Of a stretch of DNA of 64,000 nt, positions 47,356 through 55,505 are shown piece after piece. Source of the stretch: Lentibacillus cibarius (GTDB lineage: Bacteria; Bacillota; Bacilli; Bacillales; Amphibacillaceae); NCBI RefSeq assembly GCF_005887555.1, contig NZ_VCIA01000001.1, forward strand, positions 992,001 through 1,056,000. The letters are read 5' to 3'. The notes below the pieces were generated by a model that was given only the letters and a program-made list of their open reading frames with translations, did no database searches and was not told where the DNA came from. The number at the start of each line of letters is the position of its first letter. The stretch's first letter is position 1. A program made the position numbers and the translations under genes.

Positions 47356-47913
47356 TTAAAATAATGCCATTTCCCGTACTAAACGTGATAAAGGTAGCCC
47401 AACGACATTATAGTAGTCACCGTTAATACATTTGACTAACACCGCTCCCTTGCTTTGAATCCCGTAAGCACCTGCTTTGTCAAAAGGGTCGCCGGTTGCG
47501 ATGTAATGGTCTATCTCCTCGTTCGATAACGGCCAAAACACTACGTCCGTTTTCACTGTGAATACCCGTTCTATATACCTTGTCTTAAGCATTACACCTG
47601 TGTATACTTCATGCACGTTCCCGCTAAGTGCAGACAGCATAGCATGTGCCTCCATTTCACTTTGCGGTTTACCAAATATGTTATGTTGAAAAGACACAAC
47701 TGTATCTGCTGCCAGTATTAATTCACCTTCATCTTTGATTGCCACATTTCTTCCTTTTAATTGTGCGAGCTGTTTCACTTTCTCTCGCGGGTCCGTTTCC
47801 GTAATCAGTGATTCATCTGCATCCTGACTGCGCACCGTAAAAGGGATACCAGCCTGCGCTAACAACTCCTGTCTCCGTGGTGATGAAGATGCCAAAATAA
47901 GTCGATGCTTCAC
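47356..47913 (-). CDS. maf: Maf-family nucleoside triphosphate pyrophosphatase
   Basis: 185 residues. ASSSPRRQELL at the N-terminus (substrate phosphate loop), the catalytic ILAADTVVSF with its conserved Asp, GKPQSEMEAHAML and DKAGAYGIQ are the Maf signatures. The family hydrolyses dTTP, UTP or modified nucleotides and in Bacillus affects septum formation when overproduced. GTG 47913 with GGAGG 7 bases upstream is preferred over the start ten codons earlier. It stands alone here, without mreBCD or radC next to it. Confidence 0.93.
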   Translation of the reverse strand: MKHRLILASSSPRRQELLAQAGIPFTVRSQDADESLITETDPREKVKQLAQLKGRNVAIKDEGELILAADTVVSFQHNIFGKPQSEMEAHAMLSALSGNVHEVYTGVMLKTRYIERVFTVKTDVVFWPLSNEEIDHYIATGDPFDKAGAYGIQSKGAVLVKCINGDYYNVVGLPLSRLVREMALF

Positions 47914-48078
47914 CAGCTCACCTCCATGTAAATTCTTGTACAAAAAGGGCGGTCGGTTAAGGTCACAACGTACTGTGCGGGCGTTTTTAGTAGAAGTGCT
48001 CCTAATGAAACGTTATTTTCACCGGACTTTTGAACAACCGCTAAAGCTATTCTTTCTTCATATTATAACTAGACAGCA

Positions 48079-48100
48079 AGGACAGGTCCATTGTCCCAGG
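48079..48100. repeat. GGGACA-type dispersed repeat, copy c
   Basis: AGGACAGGTCCATTGTCCCA: GGACA / TGTCC arms, between maf and the DinB gene. Confidence 0.4.
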
Positions 48101-48170
48101 CAAATCAATGGGCACTTATTATAAGAGACGTTATACTGAACGTAAATACATAAAGAAAAGAGGGTGTTAT

Positions 48171-48641
48171 ATGAGTAGCGGTATGGATGATGTAGCACAA
48201 GGATGGTTGCAGCATCGGATGGTTCTCGATGATTTACTTGCATTGACCGATAACGACTATGTGGACTACAGACCATGGGATGGTGCAATGTCGCTTGGAG
48301 AGCTGGCCATTCACATTGTCACGTCAACCGATATGTTTATTAAAGGGATTAAACAAGGGGAATTCAGCGCCCCTGCTACAGAAGATAATTTTAAAACCAT
48401 CAATGATGTACGCACCATTGTTCAGCGTTATACGGATCAGACAAGGGAAGACATCAAATCCATTTTTGACTTCCAGCTGAAAGGCTATATCTTGTTCAAC
48501 GGCGTTCGGGCGCCAGGTACCTATTGGCTGTCAAACGCCATTGATCACGAAATCCATCATAAAGGACAACTTTTCACTTACGTTCGCATGACCGGCGCAC
48601 AAAATCTGCCATCTTTCATGCGACAGCCTAATGAAGTATAG
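48171..48641 (+). CDS. DinB-family putative metalloenzyme
   Basis: 156 residues, four-helix bundle. The three metal-ligand His are likely those in ELAIHIVTS (about residue 42) and DHEIHHKGQL (about 124-128). The family includes thiol transferases that use bacillithiol and proteins of unknown function, several induced by DNA damage. ATG 48171 with AGAGGGTG upstream is preferred to a longer frame starting at 48108. No operon partner. Confidence 0.82.
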   Translation: MSSGMDDVAQGWLQHRMVLDDLLALTDNDYVDYRPWDGAMSLGELAIHIVTSTDMFIKGIKQGEFSAPATEDNFKTINDVRTIVQRYTDQTREDIKSIFDFQLKGYILFNGVRAPGTYWLSNAIDHEIHHKGQLFTYVRMTGAQNLPSFMRQPNEV

Positions 48642-48644
48642 AAC

Positions 48645-48797
48645 AAAGGCGTAAGCGCCCGATTAGCGACGTACGGACTGGACTGAGCCGCAGGAGATAA
48701 AGGAAACACGACGACCATGGGGAGTCGATGTTGACTTATCGGACGGAGGTGAAGGAAGTCGCGCTAGTCGCTGGGCGCTGAAGCCGGACGTGGCTTA
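48645..48797. repeat. Structured dispersed repeat of Bacillaceae type
   Basis: A GC-rich non-coding element in an AT-rich surround. It opens with the hairpin GGCGTAAGCGCC and closes with GGGCGCTGAAGCCGGACGTGG. AGCGCCC (48654-48660) pairs with GGGCGCT (48773-48779), and AGCGAC (48665-48670) pairs with GTCGCT (48767-48772), so the whole can fold as one long stem. I recognise this architecture from intergenic repeats in many Bacillaceae genomes; its function is unknown to me. Confidence 0.65.
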
Positions 48798-48816
48798 ACC
48801 TTGCAAGTAAAAGTTA

Positions 48817-48843
48817 TATCGCTAAATTTTATAGTTTCTTATC
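48817..48843. repeat. Second copy of the 27-base intergenic sequence
   Basis: 26 of 27 bases match 7668-7694. It starts 20 bases after the structured repeat. Confidence 0.5.
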
Positions 48844-48850
48844 TGTGAAC

Positions 48851-48881
48851 AAAGGGGATGAGGCTTCCTTGTCCCCTTCTT
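48851..48881. repeat. GGGACA-type dispersed repeat, copy d
   Basis: AAAGGGGA / TCCCCTTCTTT inverted arms with GAGGCTTCCTTG between, the core of the GGGACA...TGTCCC family. Confidence 0.45.
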
Positions 48882-48975
48882 TGCTAATGAAAAAAACACC
48901 TCACCTACTATAGGCCATTTGACATTGTACTCGAGGGACAAAAGGCTGCCCCACACCCCAAAAGGAGGATAACGC

Positions 48976-49692
48976 ATGTTTGAGTATATGGAAAAGATGA
49001 AGGGACAAATGGATCGTTTAGAACAAGTGAATAGCGAAAATTTGCAAGCGACGTCAAAGTTAATTGGGGATACACTCATTAATGATAAAATAATTCACAT
49101 TTTAGGCACCGGTCATTCACACATGATAGGCTTGGAACTTTTTATTCGTGCCGGCGGATTGGCCAACGTAAATGCAATCCTCGACTCGACTGTATTGACA
49201 GCAGATGGTGCCATCAGAAGCAGCAAATTGGAAAGAGTTAGCGGCATAGCTGATATATTGTGGGAGGAACAAAACATTGCCAAAGATGACCTGGTGATGG
49301 TGATCTCCAATTCGGGCAGAAACGCACTACCAATTGAATTTGCCATGCGAGCGAAAAAAGAAGGACACACCGTGATTGCATTAACTTCATTGGAGCAGAG
49401 CAAACAATACCCAAGCAGACACAGCAGTGGTAAAAAGTTATACGAAATAGGAGATATTGTACTGGATAACTGTGTTCCTTCTGGTGATGGCCTACTTGAA
49501 ATAGAAGGAATCCAGACAGGTGCGCCATCGACAGTATCAGGCATCACATTGCTCCATACCGCTGTGACAGAAGGAATGAAAATAGCTGCCAAACATGGCG
49601 TAAAGCTTCCAGTCTACACAAGTCAAAATATCGATGGCTACAGTAACAGTGAATTGTACGAAAAATATAGTGGCCGAATTAAGCATATGTAA
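48976..49692 (+). CDS. SIS-domain sugar-phosphate binding protein
   Basis: 238 residues. One SIS domain (about 25-215): IIHILGTGHSHMIGLELFIRAGG and LVMVISNSGRNALPIEFAMRAKKEG are the phosphosugar loops. It is of the stand-alone UPF0309 type, probably an isomerase or phosphosugar-sensing protein. No kinase or PTS gene lies next to it, so the sugar is unknown. AAAGGAGG precedes the ATG. Confidence 0.8.
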   Translation: MFEYMEKMKGQMDRLEQVNSENLQATSKLIGDTLINDKIIHILGTGHSHMIGLELFIRAGGLANVNAILDSTVLTADGAIRSSKLERVSGIADILWEEQNIAKDDLVMVISNSGRNALPIEFAMRAKKEGHTVIALTSLEQSKQYPSRHSSGKKLYEIGDIVLDNCVPSGDGLLEIEGIQTGAPSTVSGITLLHTAVTEGMKIAAKHGVKLPVYTSQNIDGYSNSELYEKYSGRIKHM

Positions 49693-50074
49693 AAGGGACG
49701 GATTCCTCCTCACACTACCTCAGCAACTTTGGACATGCCTCATGCTGTCCTGAATACAACAAACCAGACAAGGAGCCTGTCACTGTCACCAAGTCCCTCA
49801 TTCCACCGATAGGAATTGTGTCATTTGATTACAAGTGGAGGCACCCAGATTCCTTACTATTCCTGATGTTATAAGCCTTATGTGCATAACCCTCACCAAA
49901 TGCCACTTATAGAATATCCCACCTCTTCATCCGCAAAGATTACTTGCTTTTAAAAAGATGAAACTGTAAACTCGCTATAGATTTGACTGATAAAATTTCA
50001 GATTGGTTGTAAACCCCATTTTGACATGACGATCATGATTTAATTATATTCAATTCGGGAAATAACAGACTATA
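49693..50074. other. Gap between the SIS gene and the YitT-family gene
   Basis: 449 bases in all (to 50141). Near 49772-49800 there is a degenerate GGGACA-type sequence (GACAAGGAGCCTGTCACTG). No gene or RNA recognised before the inverted repeat at 50075. Confidence 0.35.
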
Positions 50075-50111
50075 TATAACGGTTTGTCTCTATAAGATAA
50101 ACCGTTATAAT
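50075..50111 (+). promoter_or_regulatory. Promoter inside a perfect 11-bp inverted repeat
   Basis: TATAACGGTTT (50075-50085) and AAACCGTTATA (50099-50109) are perfect inverted copies 13 bases apart. A -35-like TTGTCT (50084-50089) and -10 TATAAT (50106-50111) with a 16-base spacer lie within it, so a protein bound to the repeat would block the promoter. Confidence 0.6.
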
Positions 50112-50141
50112 AATGCGCACAACAAATAACAGGAGGAGGAA

Positions 50142-50984
50142 ATGATGGGAAAACTTTTAAAAGATCTTATTTTAATTATCACTGGTACACTTATGTACGC
50201 CTTGGCACTGACCTTTCTGGCTATTCCAAACAACCTGGCTGATGGTGGTCTTCCTGGTCTGTCCATCATCTTGCACTACGCATTCGGATGGTCACCCGGT
50301 ATCGTAAACTTTATTATCGCATCTATTATTATCTTGATTGGGTATCGTGTGCTGCCAAGACGATCGGTACTGTTGACGGTTGTCACAACTCCGCTCATTT
50401 CCTTCTTCATCTACATTACAGAAGGGCTTGGTGAGCCGTTGGGGGACACGCTCGTATCTGCCATTTTTGCCGGATTTTTTATTGGCATCGGAGCAGGTTT
50501 AATCTTCCGCACTGGCAGCTCTATGGGCGGGACAAGTGTCATCGCTAGAATGTTTAACCATAATCTGGGCTGGGATTTGACACGGACAAATTTTGTGTTT
50601 GACGCAGCCATTGTTTCATCGGGACTTTTTATTATCGGACCGCTTAACACGATGTATACCATTATCTCGTTATTCGTCGGCAAAAAAGCGACCGATCTCA
50701 TTATAGAGGGGCTTGACACACGCAAAGCCGTCAGCATTATTTCTGCTTATGCGCCGGAAATTACTGACGAAGTGGTACAGCAGATGAAAACAAGTGCGAC
50801 CGTTTTTGAGGGTTACGGAGGCTATATGAAAGAGAATGCTGATATGGCCTATATTATTATCAGCAAATACCAGCTGTTGAAACTTAAACGTATTATTAAT
50901 TCCGTCGACGAAAAGGCATTTGTCGTCATCCATGACGTTCGCGACGTATTCGGTGGCAGTTTCTCCTGGGCAAAAAAGCCCTAA
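50142..50984 (+). CDS. YitT-family membrane protein (DUF161 + DUF2179)
   Basis: 280 residues. Five to six N-terminal transmembrane helices (about 1-190, with FRTGSSMGGTSVIARMFN) and a C-terminal cytosolic DUF2179 domain (about 215-275, AYIIISKYQLLKLKRIINSVDEKAFVVIHDVRDVFGG). Bacillus has several paralogues of unknown transport function. Start ATG after AGGAGGAGG. Single gene with a palindromic promoter and a strong terminator. Confidence 0.85.
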   Translation: MMGKLLKDLILIITGTLMYALALTFLAIPNNLADGGLPGLSIILHYAFGWSPGIVNFIIASIIILIGYRVLPRRSVLLTVVTTPLISFFIYITEGLGEPLGDTLVSAIFAGFFIGIGAGLIFRTGSSMGGTSVIARMFNHNLGWDLTRTNFVFDAAIVSSGLFIIGPLNTMYTIISLFVGKKATDLIIEGLDTRKAVSIISAYAPEITDEVVQQMKTSATVFEGYGGYMKENADMAYIIISKYQLLKLKRIINSVDEKAFVVIHDVRDVFGGSFSWAKKP

Positions 50985-51045
50985 ATGAGGCGCCTACCAA
51001 GCTTTTCTTATAAGGTCTTCCAAAATTTATACTTTCTGACGTTAC

Positions 51046-51077
51046 AAAACAGGGCTGTCTGCACAGCCCTGTTTTTA
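51046..51077. terminator. Bidirectional terminator
   Basis: AAAACAGGGCTGT / ACAGCCCTGTTTT, a 13-bp stem with a 4-base loop and T/A runs on both sides. It serves the YitT-family gene and opuAC. Confidence 0.9.
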
Positions 51078-51085
51078 TAAATCAA

Positions 51086-52063
51086 TTATTCAGTTGGAAC
51101 GCCATCTAGCCACTCGTCTACTTTATCCGGATTATTATCGAGGAAGTTCTTTACAACCTCTTCAACAGGCTGATCGTCTTTATGAACTTTAGGCATCAGC
51201 TTGTTAATCATTTCATAACTTTCATCATATTGCTCCATCACCTTATAAGCCCGTGGCGCATCTTCTTTCAAACCTTTGCGGGCTATTGTGTAAATCTGGT
51301 CACCTTCTCCGCCGTAGATTCCCTTGGAGTCATCAAGCATTTTCAGGTCCATGACACCGAAAGCCCAATGCGGTTTCCAGAGCGGAACGATGATTGGTTC
51401 TTCATTTTCTATTGCTGACTGCAACTCAGTAAGCATTGCCGCTTCTGAGCTACGTAACAAACTCCAGTTGTCCAAACCATACTCTTTAATAGCTTCTTCT
51501 GTATTCTGCATAATGCCAGCGCCCGGATCGATTCCTGTAATTTCCCAATCGACTGATTCACCGAGCTCTTCGTTACCTTTCAAATCTTCCATGGAATCCA
51601 CATCGTCCATGTAACTTGGAACAGTCAGGGCTAATGGTGCTTTATCCAGCACTTGTTTAACCTTGACAAGATCATCACTATATTTATCCCAGTATGGTTT
51701 ATGGGTTGCCGGCAACCAGGTGGAAGTCTGGAAATCCGCTGATCCGTCGGCAACACTGGAGAACATGGCGCCTGCTTCTACCTGTTTCTTTTCAACGTTA
51801 TAACCAGCTTTCTCAAGCAGTTGTTTTAACATCTCGGTACTGATAGTCTCCCGAGCCCAAGCAACGTAAGGCTCCGTCAAGTCTTTCTGACCCAGTTCAG
51901 GTCCTTCACTTTTTGCTTCTGCGTTTTCGGAATCCCCGCCGTTCGAGGAACCAGTATCTTCTTCCTTCTCGCCGTCACCACCACATGCGGCTAAAAGCAT
52001 GGACAGCATAAGAATCAAAGCAAAAGCTACCAAGCTAAATCTAAATTTGCGGTTTGTGAAAAT
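51086..52063 (-). CDS. opuAC: Glycine betaine ABC transporter substrate-binding lipoprotein, apparent AUU start
   Basis: Captures glycine betaine or related compatible solutes outside the cell. About 325 residues: basic n-region (FTNRKFRFS), hydrophobic core and lipobox LLAAC, an acidic Ser/Gly linker, then the OpuAC fold with Trp-rich solute-cage segments (TEPYVAWARE, TSTWLPATHKPYW, PLWKPHWAFG). No ATG, GTG or TTG gives a full signal peptide with a ribosome site: the TTG at 52033 lacks both. An ATT at 52063 has GGGGG 8 bases upstream and restores the n-region. The ATPase and permease genes are not adjacent, so it is an orphan or works with a distant OpuA. Confidence 0.85.
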   Translation of the reverse strand: MFTNRKFRFSLVAFALILMLSMLLAACGGDGEKEEDTGSSNGGDSENAEAKSEGPELGQKDLTEPYVAWARETISTEMLKQLLEKAGYNVEKKQVEAGAMFSSVADGSADFQTSTWLPATHKPYWDKYSDDLVKVKQVLDKAPLALTVPSYMDDVDSMEDLKGNEELGESVDWEITGIDPGAGIMQNTEEAIKEYGLDNWSLLRSSEAAMLTELQSAIENEEPIIVPLWKPHWAFGVMDLKMLDDSKGIYGGEGDQIYTIARKGLKEDAPRAYKVMEQYDESYEMINKLMPKVHKDDQPVEEVVKNFLDNNPDKVDEWLDGVPTE

Positions 52064-52079
52064 GGTAATAACCCCCTAC

Positions 52080-52599
52080 AGTATTTTATGTTGGCAATCC
52101 TTATAGGTCTTTCATCTGAAAAACATATAAAGAAAAGCCTTACTTGCTGGTAATCTATCAAACCATCAAGCGGCAAATACTTACTATGTATCAAGACCGC
52201 CGGATTGATAGACAATTATTAATTGTTTAATAACCAGCAAATTGCAATAACTATTAATAATAGTAACAAAAGAACTGGAACAACCCAAATGAGCATTCCG
52301 GAGATATTAGGCGCATCTTAAACGCTCATCGCATAAATAGAAACTCAATTAAATTATTGAATAATTTCCCAAGTTTACAAACAATTTTGCCTCCATTTGG
52401 CATTTTTTAACCAGAGAGGACAATGGGGATAGGCTTTTTGCCCCATTTCAACTGCTAGATGAAGAAAGTTTAGACACTTTATATATTTTTACCAACATAG
52501 CGTATTAAAAGACGGAAAAAATACTACAAATAGCATATTCTTTCCGTCTTCTTACGGGATATTGCGTTTTTCAGTTGCGTTGATGATGAACCTAGATCC
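52080..52599. other. Gap between opuAC and nhaC with two inverted repeats
   Basis: ACAATTATTAATTGT (52212-52226, 7-bp arms, one central base) is a possible operator upstream of opuAC. AAGACGGAAA / TTTCCGTCTT (52509-52518 and 52541-52550) is a hairpin with a 22-base loop. A degenerate GGGACA-type repeat lies at 52416-52448. No gene recognised. Confidence 0.4.
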
Positions 52600-52643
52600 T
52601 ACCGAAAACAGCTCAAACATCCTTAGATAGGACGTTTGAGCTG
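52600..52643 (-). terminator. Terminator of nhaC
   Basis: On the minus strand CAGCTCAAACGTCC / GGATGTTTGAGCTG with loop TATCTAA, followed by TTTTC. Confidence 0.85.
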
Positions 52644-52649
52644 CTGTAA

Positions 52650-54077
52650 CTAAACTTTGGCTAATTTTTTGATGCGGGTATGTGGTGACTTTTCGGTTTT
52701 CTTTTCCTTCATACAATAGCCAGTGATGCCGTAGAACAGTGTAAACATTGGTGTAAAAATGGCCAAAAAGCTGAACGGAATATACACTAGTGGCGATACA
52801 CCTAAAGCGGCAGCAGTGAACAGGCCACCTGCCGTCCATGGCACAAGTGGTGCGCTTTGTGTTGCGGTGTCTTCTATAATTCTCGATAAATTTTCCGGGC
52901 GTAAGTTGAACTTTTCGAACAAAGGCTTCAACAATGTACCCGTCATTACCCCGGAAAAGGAGAAAGAACCACCGATTCCAAGCATCGCATAACCAGTAAA
53001 CATCGATACAAAAACGAGCATCCCTCGACTTTTAATACGGGATACAACCGATTCGAGTATAACTTCCAGCACACCATACGAATATAAAATCCCGCCTAAT
53101 CCTAATGCGAACAAATATAACGCAACTAAAGGAAGCATGCTGGTCAAACCGCCCTGTTGAAGCAGGGTGTCCACCATTTCTATACCGGATTCCACATAAT
53201 AACCATCAAAAAATGTAGTTAACACCTGATTAACTGATACACCTTGATAAGCGATCGCTACCGCCGCACCAGCCAAGGCACCAATGAATATAGAAGGGAC
53301 CGGTGGCTTTTTCATTACTAGTAAAGTGATCACAATAGCAGGCGGAATTAACGGAATGAGGCCGAGGTTGAAGTTTTCTGCCAGATAACCGGTCAGCGTA
53401 TTTACTTCCGACGAGCTTACTGACGAGCCGCCGTAAATTAATCCAAGCACCGTAAAGATCATCGCGGTGATTATATAAGCGGGTCCGGTTGTTAACAGCA
53501 TGTGTTTGATATGATCCATTAATTCTGCCCCTGCTACAGCTGCCGATAGGTTTGTGCTGTCCGATAACGGGGACATCTTATCGCCGAAAAAAGCCCCACT
53601 GACAATGGCCCCGGCTGTCATTCCTACTGGCACGCCAAGACTGTGACCGACACCCATCATAGCAATACCCGCTGTCCCGACGGTTGCCCAGGATGCACCG
53701 GTAGCAAGCGATACAACTGAACACAAGACAAGCGTAATAACAAGAAAAAAACTTGGTGAAATAGATTCAATTCCGTAGTAGATGATTGAAGGAACCGTAC
53801 CAGACGCCATCCATGCGCCAATCAGAATGCCAACAGTTAGAATAATCATCCCCGGCTGCAATGCCTTAAGCATAGATTCATAGGCGCTTTGTTCTACTTC
53901 TTTAAATGTGTAACCTAACCTTGTAATCAAAGGAATAACCGCAATTAAAGCGGTAAACATCATAATCTGTATGGATGCTCCAAAAACTAGCATACCTGTA
54001 GAAATAATGGCTATTACCATTACCAGAATCATGAACGCATACATAAACGAGGGCTTTTTTGTCGCCTCTTTTTCCAT
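52650..54077 (-). CDS. nhaC: Na+/H+ antiporter, NhaC family
   Basis: Expels Na+ in exchange for protons. 475 residues and about eleven to twelve helices. GASWATVGTAGIAMMGVGHSLG and SGAFFGDKMSPLSDSTNLSAAV are the NhaC signatures, and GIGGSFSFSGVMTGTLLKPLFEK is the second repeat. Fits a salt-exposed lifestyle together with the compatible-solute gene nearby. Start ATG after GGAGTG. Confidence 0.92.
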   Translation of the reverse strand: MEKEATKKPSFMYAFMILVMVIAIISTGMLVFGASIQIMMFTALIAVIPLITRLGYTFKEVEQSAYESMLKALQPGMIILTVGILIGAWMASGTVPSIIYYGIESISPSFFLVITLVLCSVVSLATGASWATVGTAGIAMMGVGHSLGVPVGMTAGAIVSGAFFGDKMSPLSDSTNLSAAVAGAELMDHIKHMLLTTGPAYIITAMIFTVLGLIYGGSSVSSSEVNTLTGYLAENFNLGLIPLIPPAIVITLLVMKKPPVPSIFIGALAGAAVAIAYQGVSVNQVLTTFFDGYYVESGIEMVDTLLQQGGLTSMLPLVALYLFALGLGGILYSYGVLEVILESVVSRIKSRGMLVFVSMFTGYAMLGIGGSFSFSGVMTGTLLKPLFEKFNLRPENLSRIIEDTATQSAPLVPWTAGGLFTAAALGVSPLVYIPFSFLAIFTPMFTLFYGITGYCMKEKKTEKSPHTRIKKLAKV

Positions 54078-54530
54078 CTAAACACTCCTTATAGTATTAC
54101 CCTTCGCAAGCGAATATCAGGAGCGCTCCATTATTGTTCGAACAATTGATAAGTCAGTTTTTACTGTGGATCCATCCAGATGTTCAACTAAGTAAGTAAT
54201 TTAATTCTAACAAATTGACTGTAAATTTAAAAATCCGATAAACAGCCATTCAGCTTGATTGAATCCAGTCAGAACGCATCAGCAGTACCAAAAGCACATA
54301 CATTCTGATTTTTCTTCTGATTTATGGCTAGATGCTCCAAAATGATACGGAGGGACAGGCTCGTTGGCCCAGCAGATTTTGCTTGGATAAAGCCAAACCA
54401 TGGAAACAATCCGCATTCTCATCATCCCCAAAATACGTTGCAACGTTTTCCTGCTTCGTTGCTTTCAAACGTGATAACGTGCTACACTTAACTCCTTATT
54501 ACCTTCGTCTTATATGTTGGGTGGTGTGTT
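54078..54530. other. Gap between nhaC and the phosphoesterase gene
   Basis: 453 bases. It holds a GGGACA-type repeat copy at 54351-54377 (near-identical to the one at 11264) and a possible promoter TTGCTT, 18 bases, TACACT (54459-54488) for the downstream gene. Nothing else is recognised. Confidence 0.4.
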
Positions 54531-55361
54531 ATGAAGAAAATTTCGATTGGTGTAATTACGTGTGTGGCAGCTTTAATGACGGTTTTCGTTAAAGTATATC
54601 GTGATACGCATACGTTCAAACGTGAAAGGACAACGTTTTACAGTAGTAAATTGCAAAAAGGCACGGAACTACGTATTATGCAGATTAGTGACCTGCATAA
54701 TCACGTATTCGGGTTGGATAATAAGGCTTTAATAGATGCCGCCAAAGAAGAAACCGTTGATATGATAGTGATGACTGGTGATCTTATCGACAGGAAAACG
54801 ATGTCATTCCAACATGTCTTTTCTCTTGTTGAGCAATTACAGGCTATCCAGCCGCACATTTATTTTGTTACCGGTAATCACGAGTGGGGAAACGCCGCCA
54901 CCAACCTATTTTTGCATGGTCTGCGCCAGCGAAATGTAACAATCCTGGACAATACAAACACCCGGATTGTGAAAAACGGGGAAACGATTAACCTAGCCGG
55001 TGTTGCCGACGCATCAACCAAAAATGCGGATATCCATGCAGCATTTCGGGATTTGAATCCTGATTATTATACCATCCTGCTTTCCCATTCGCCGGGAATT
55101 GTCGGTATTTACGACACGATACCGGCCGATTTAATTTTGAGCGGGCATACGCACGGAGGGCAAGTGCGCCTCCCATTAATTGGAGCTATCGCATCGCCTG
55201 ACAAGGGGATTTTCCCAAAAATGGAAAAAGGAACCTATTCCCTCGGATCACATCAATACCTATACATTGATAGTGGCCTCGGAACTACCAGACTTCCAAT
55301 CCGCTTCCTAAACCAAAGCCAGTTCAGCCTAATAACGATTACTTCACGAACGAAAGAATAA
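54531..55361 (+). CDS. Membrane-anchored metallophosphoesterase (YkuE/YkoQ-like)
   Basis: 276 residues with one N-terminal helix (about 4-22), then the calcineurin-like fold outside or at the membrane. All metal motifs are present: QISDLHNH, TGDLIDRK, TGNHEWG, LLSHSP and SGHTHGGQ. Bacillus relatives sit at the cell wall and may act on lipid- or lipoteichoic-acid-linked phosphates; the substrate is not known. Single gene. Confidence 0.85.
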   Translation: MKKISIGVITCVAALMTVFVKVYRDTHTFKRERTTFYSSKLQKGTELRIMQISDLHNHVFGLDNKALIDAAKEETVDMIVMTGDLIDRKTMSFQHVFSLVEQLQAIQPHIYFVTGNHEWGNAATNLFLHGLRQRNVTILDNTNTRIVKNGETINLAGVADASTKNADIHAAFRDLNPDYYTILLSHSPGIVGIYDTIPADLILSGHTHGGQVRLPLIGAIASPDKGIFPKMEKGTYSLGSHQYLYIDSGLGTTRLPIRFLNQSQFSLITITSRTKE

Positions 55362-55505
55362 ATTCAAACGAGACATGGAGAAAGGCATCAAGTTGAAATC
55401 CAATCAGTTAACATTTCGTCGCCCAGGACAACGCGACTTTCGGGCCGGGACGCGCGAGTTTTCTGATTTTCGCGCGACTTCCGAACCTGCCTCGCTTCCA
55501 GCAAA

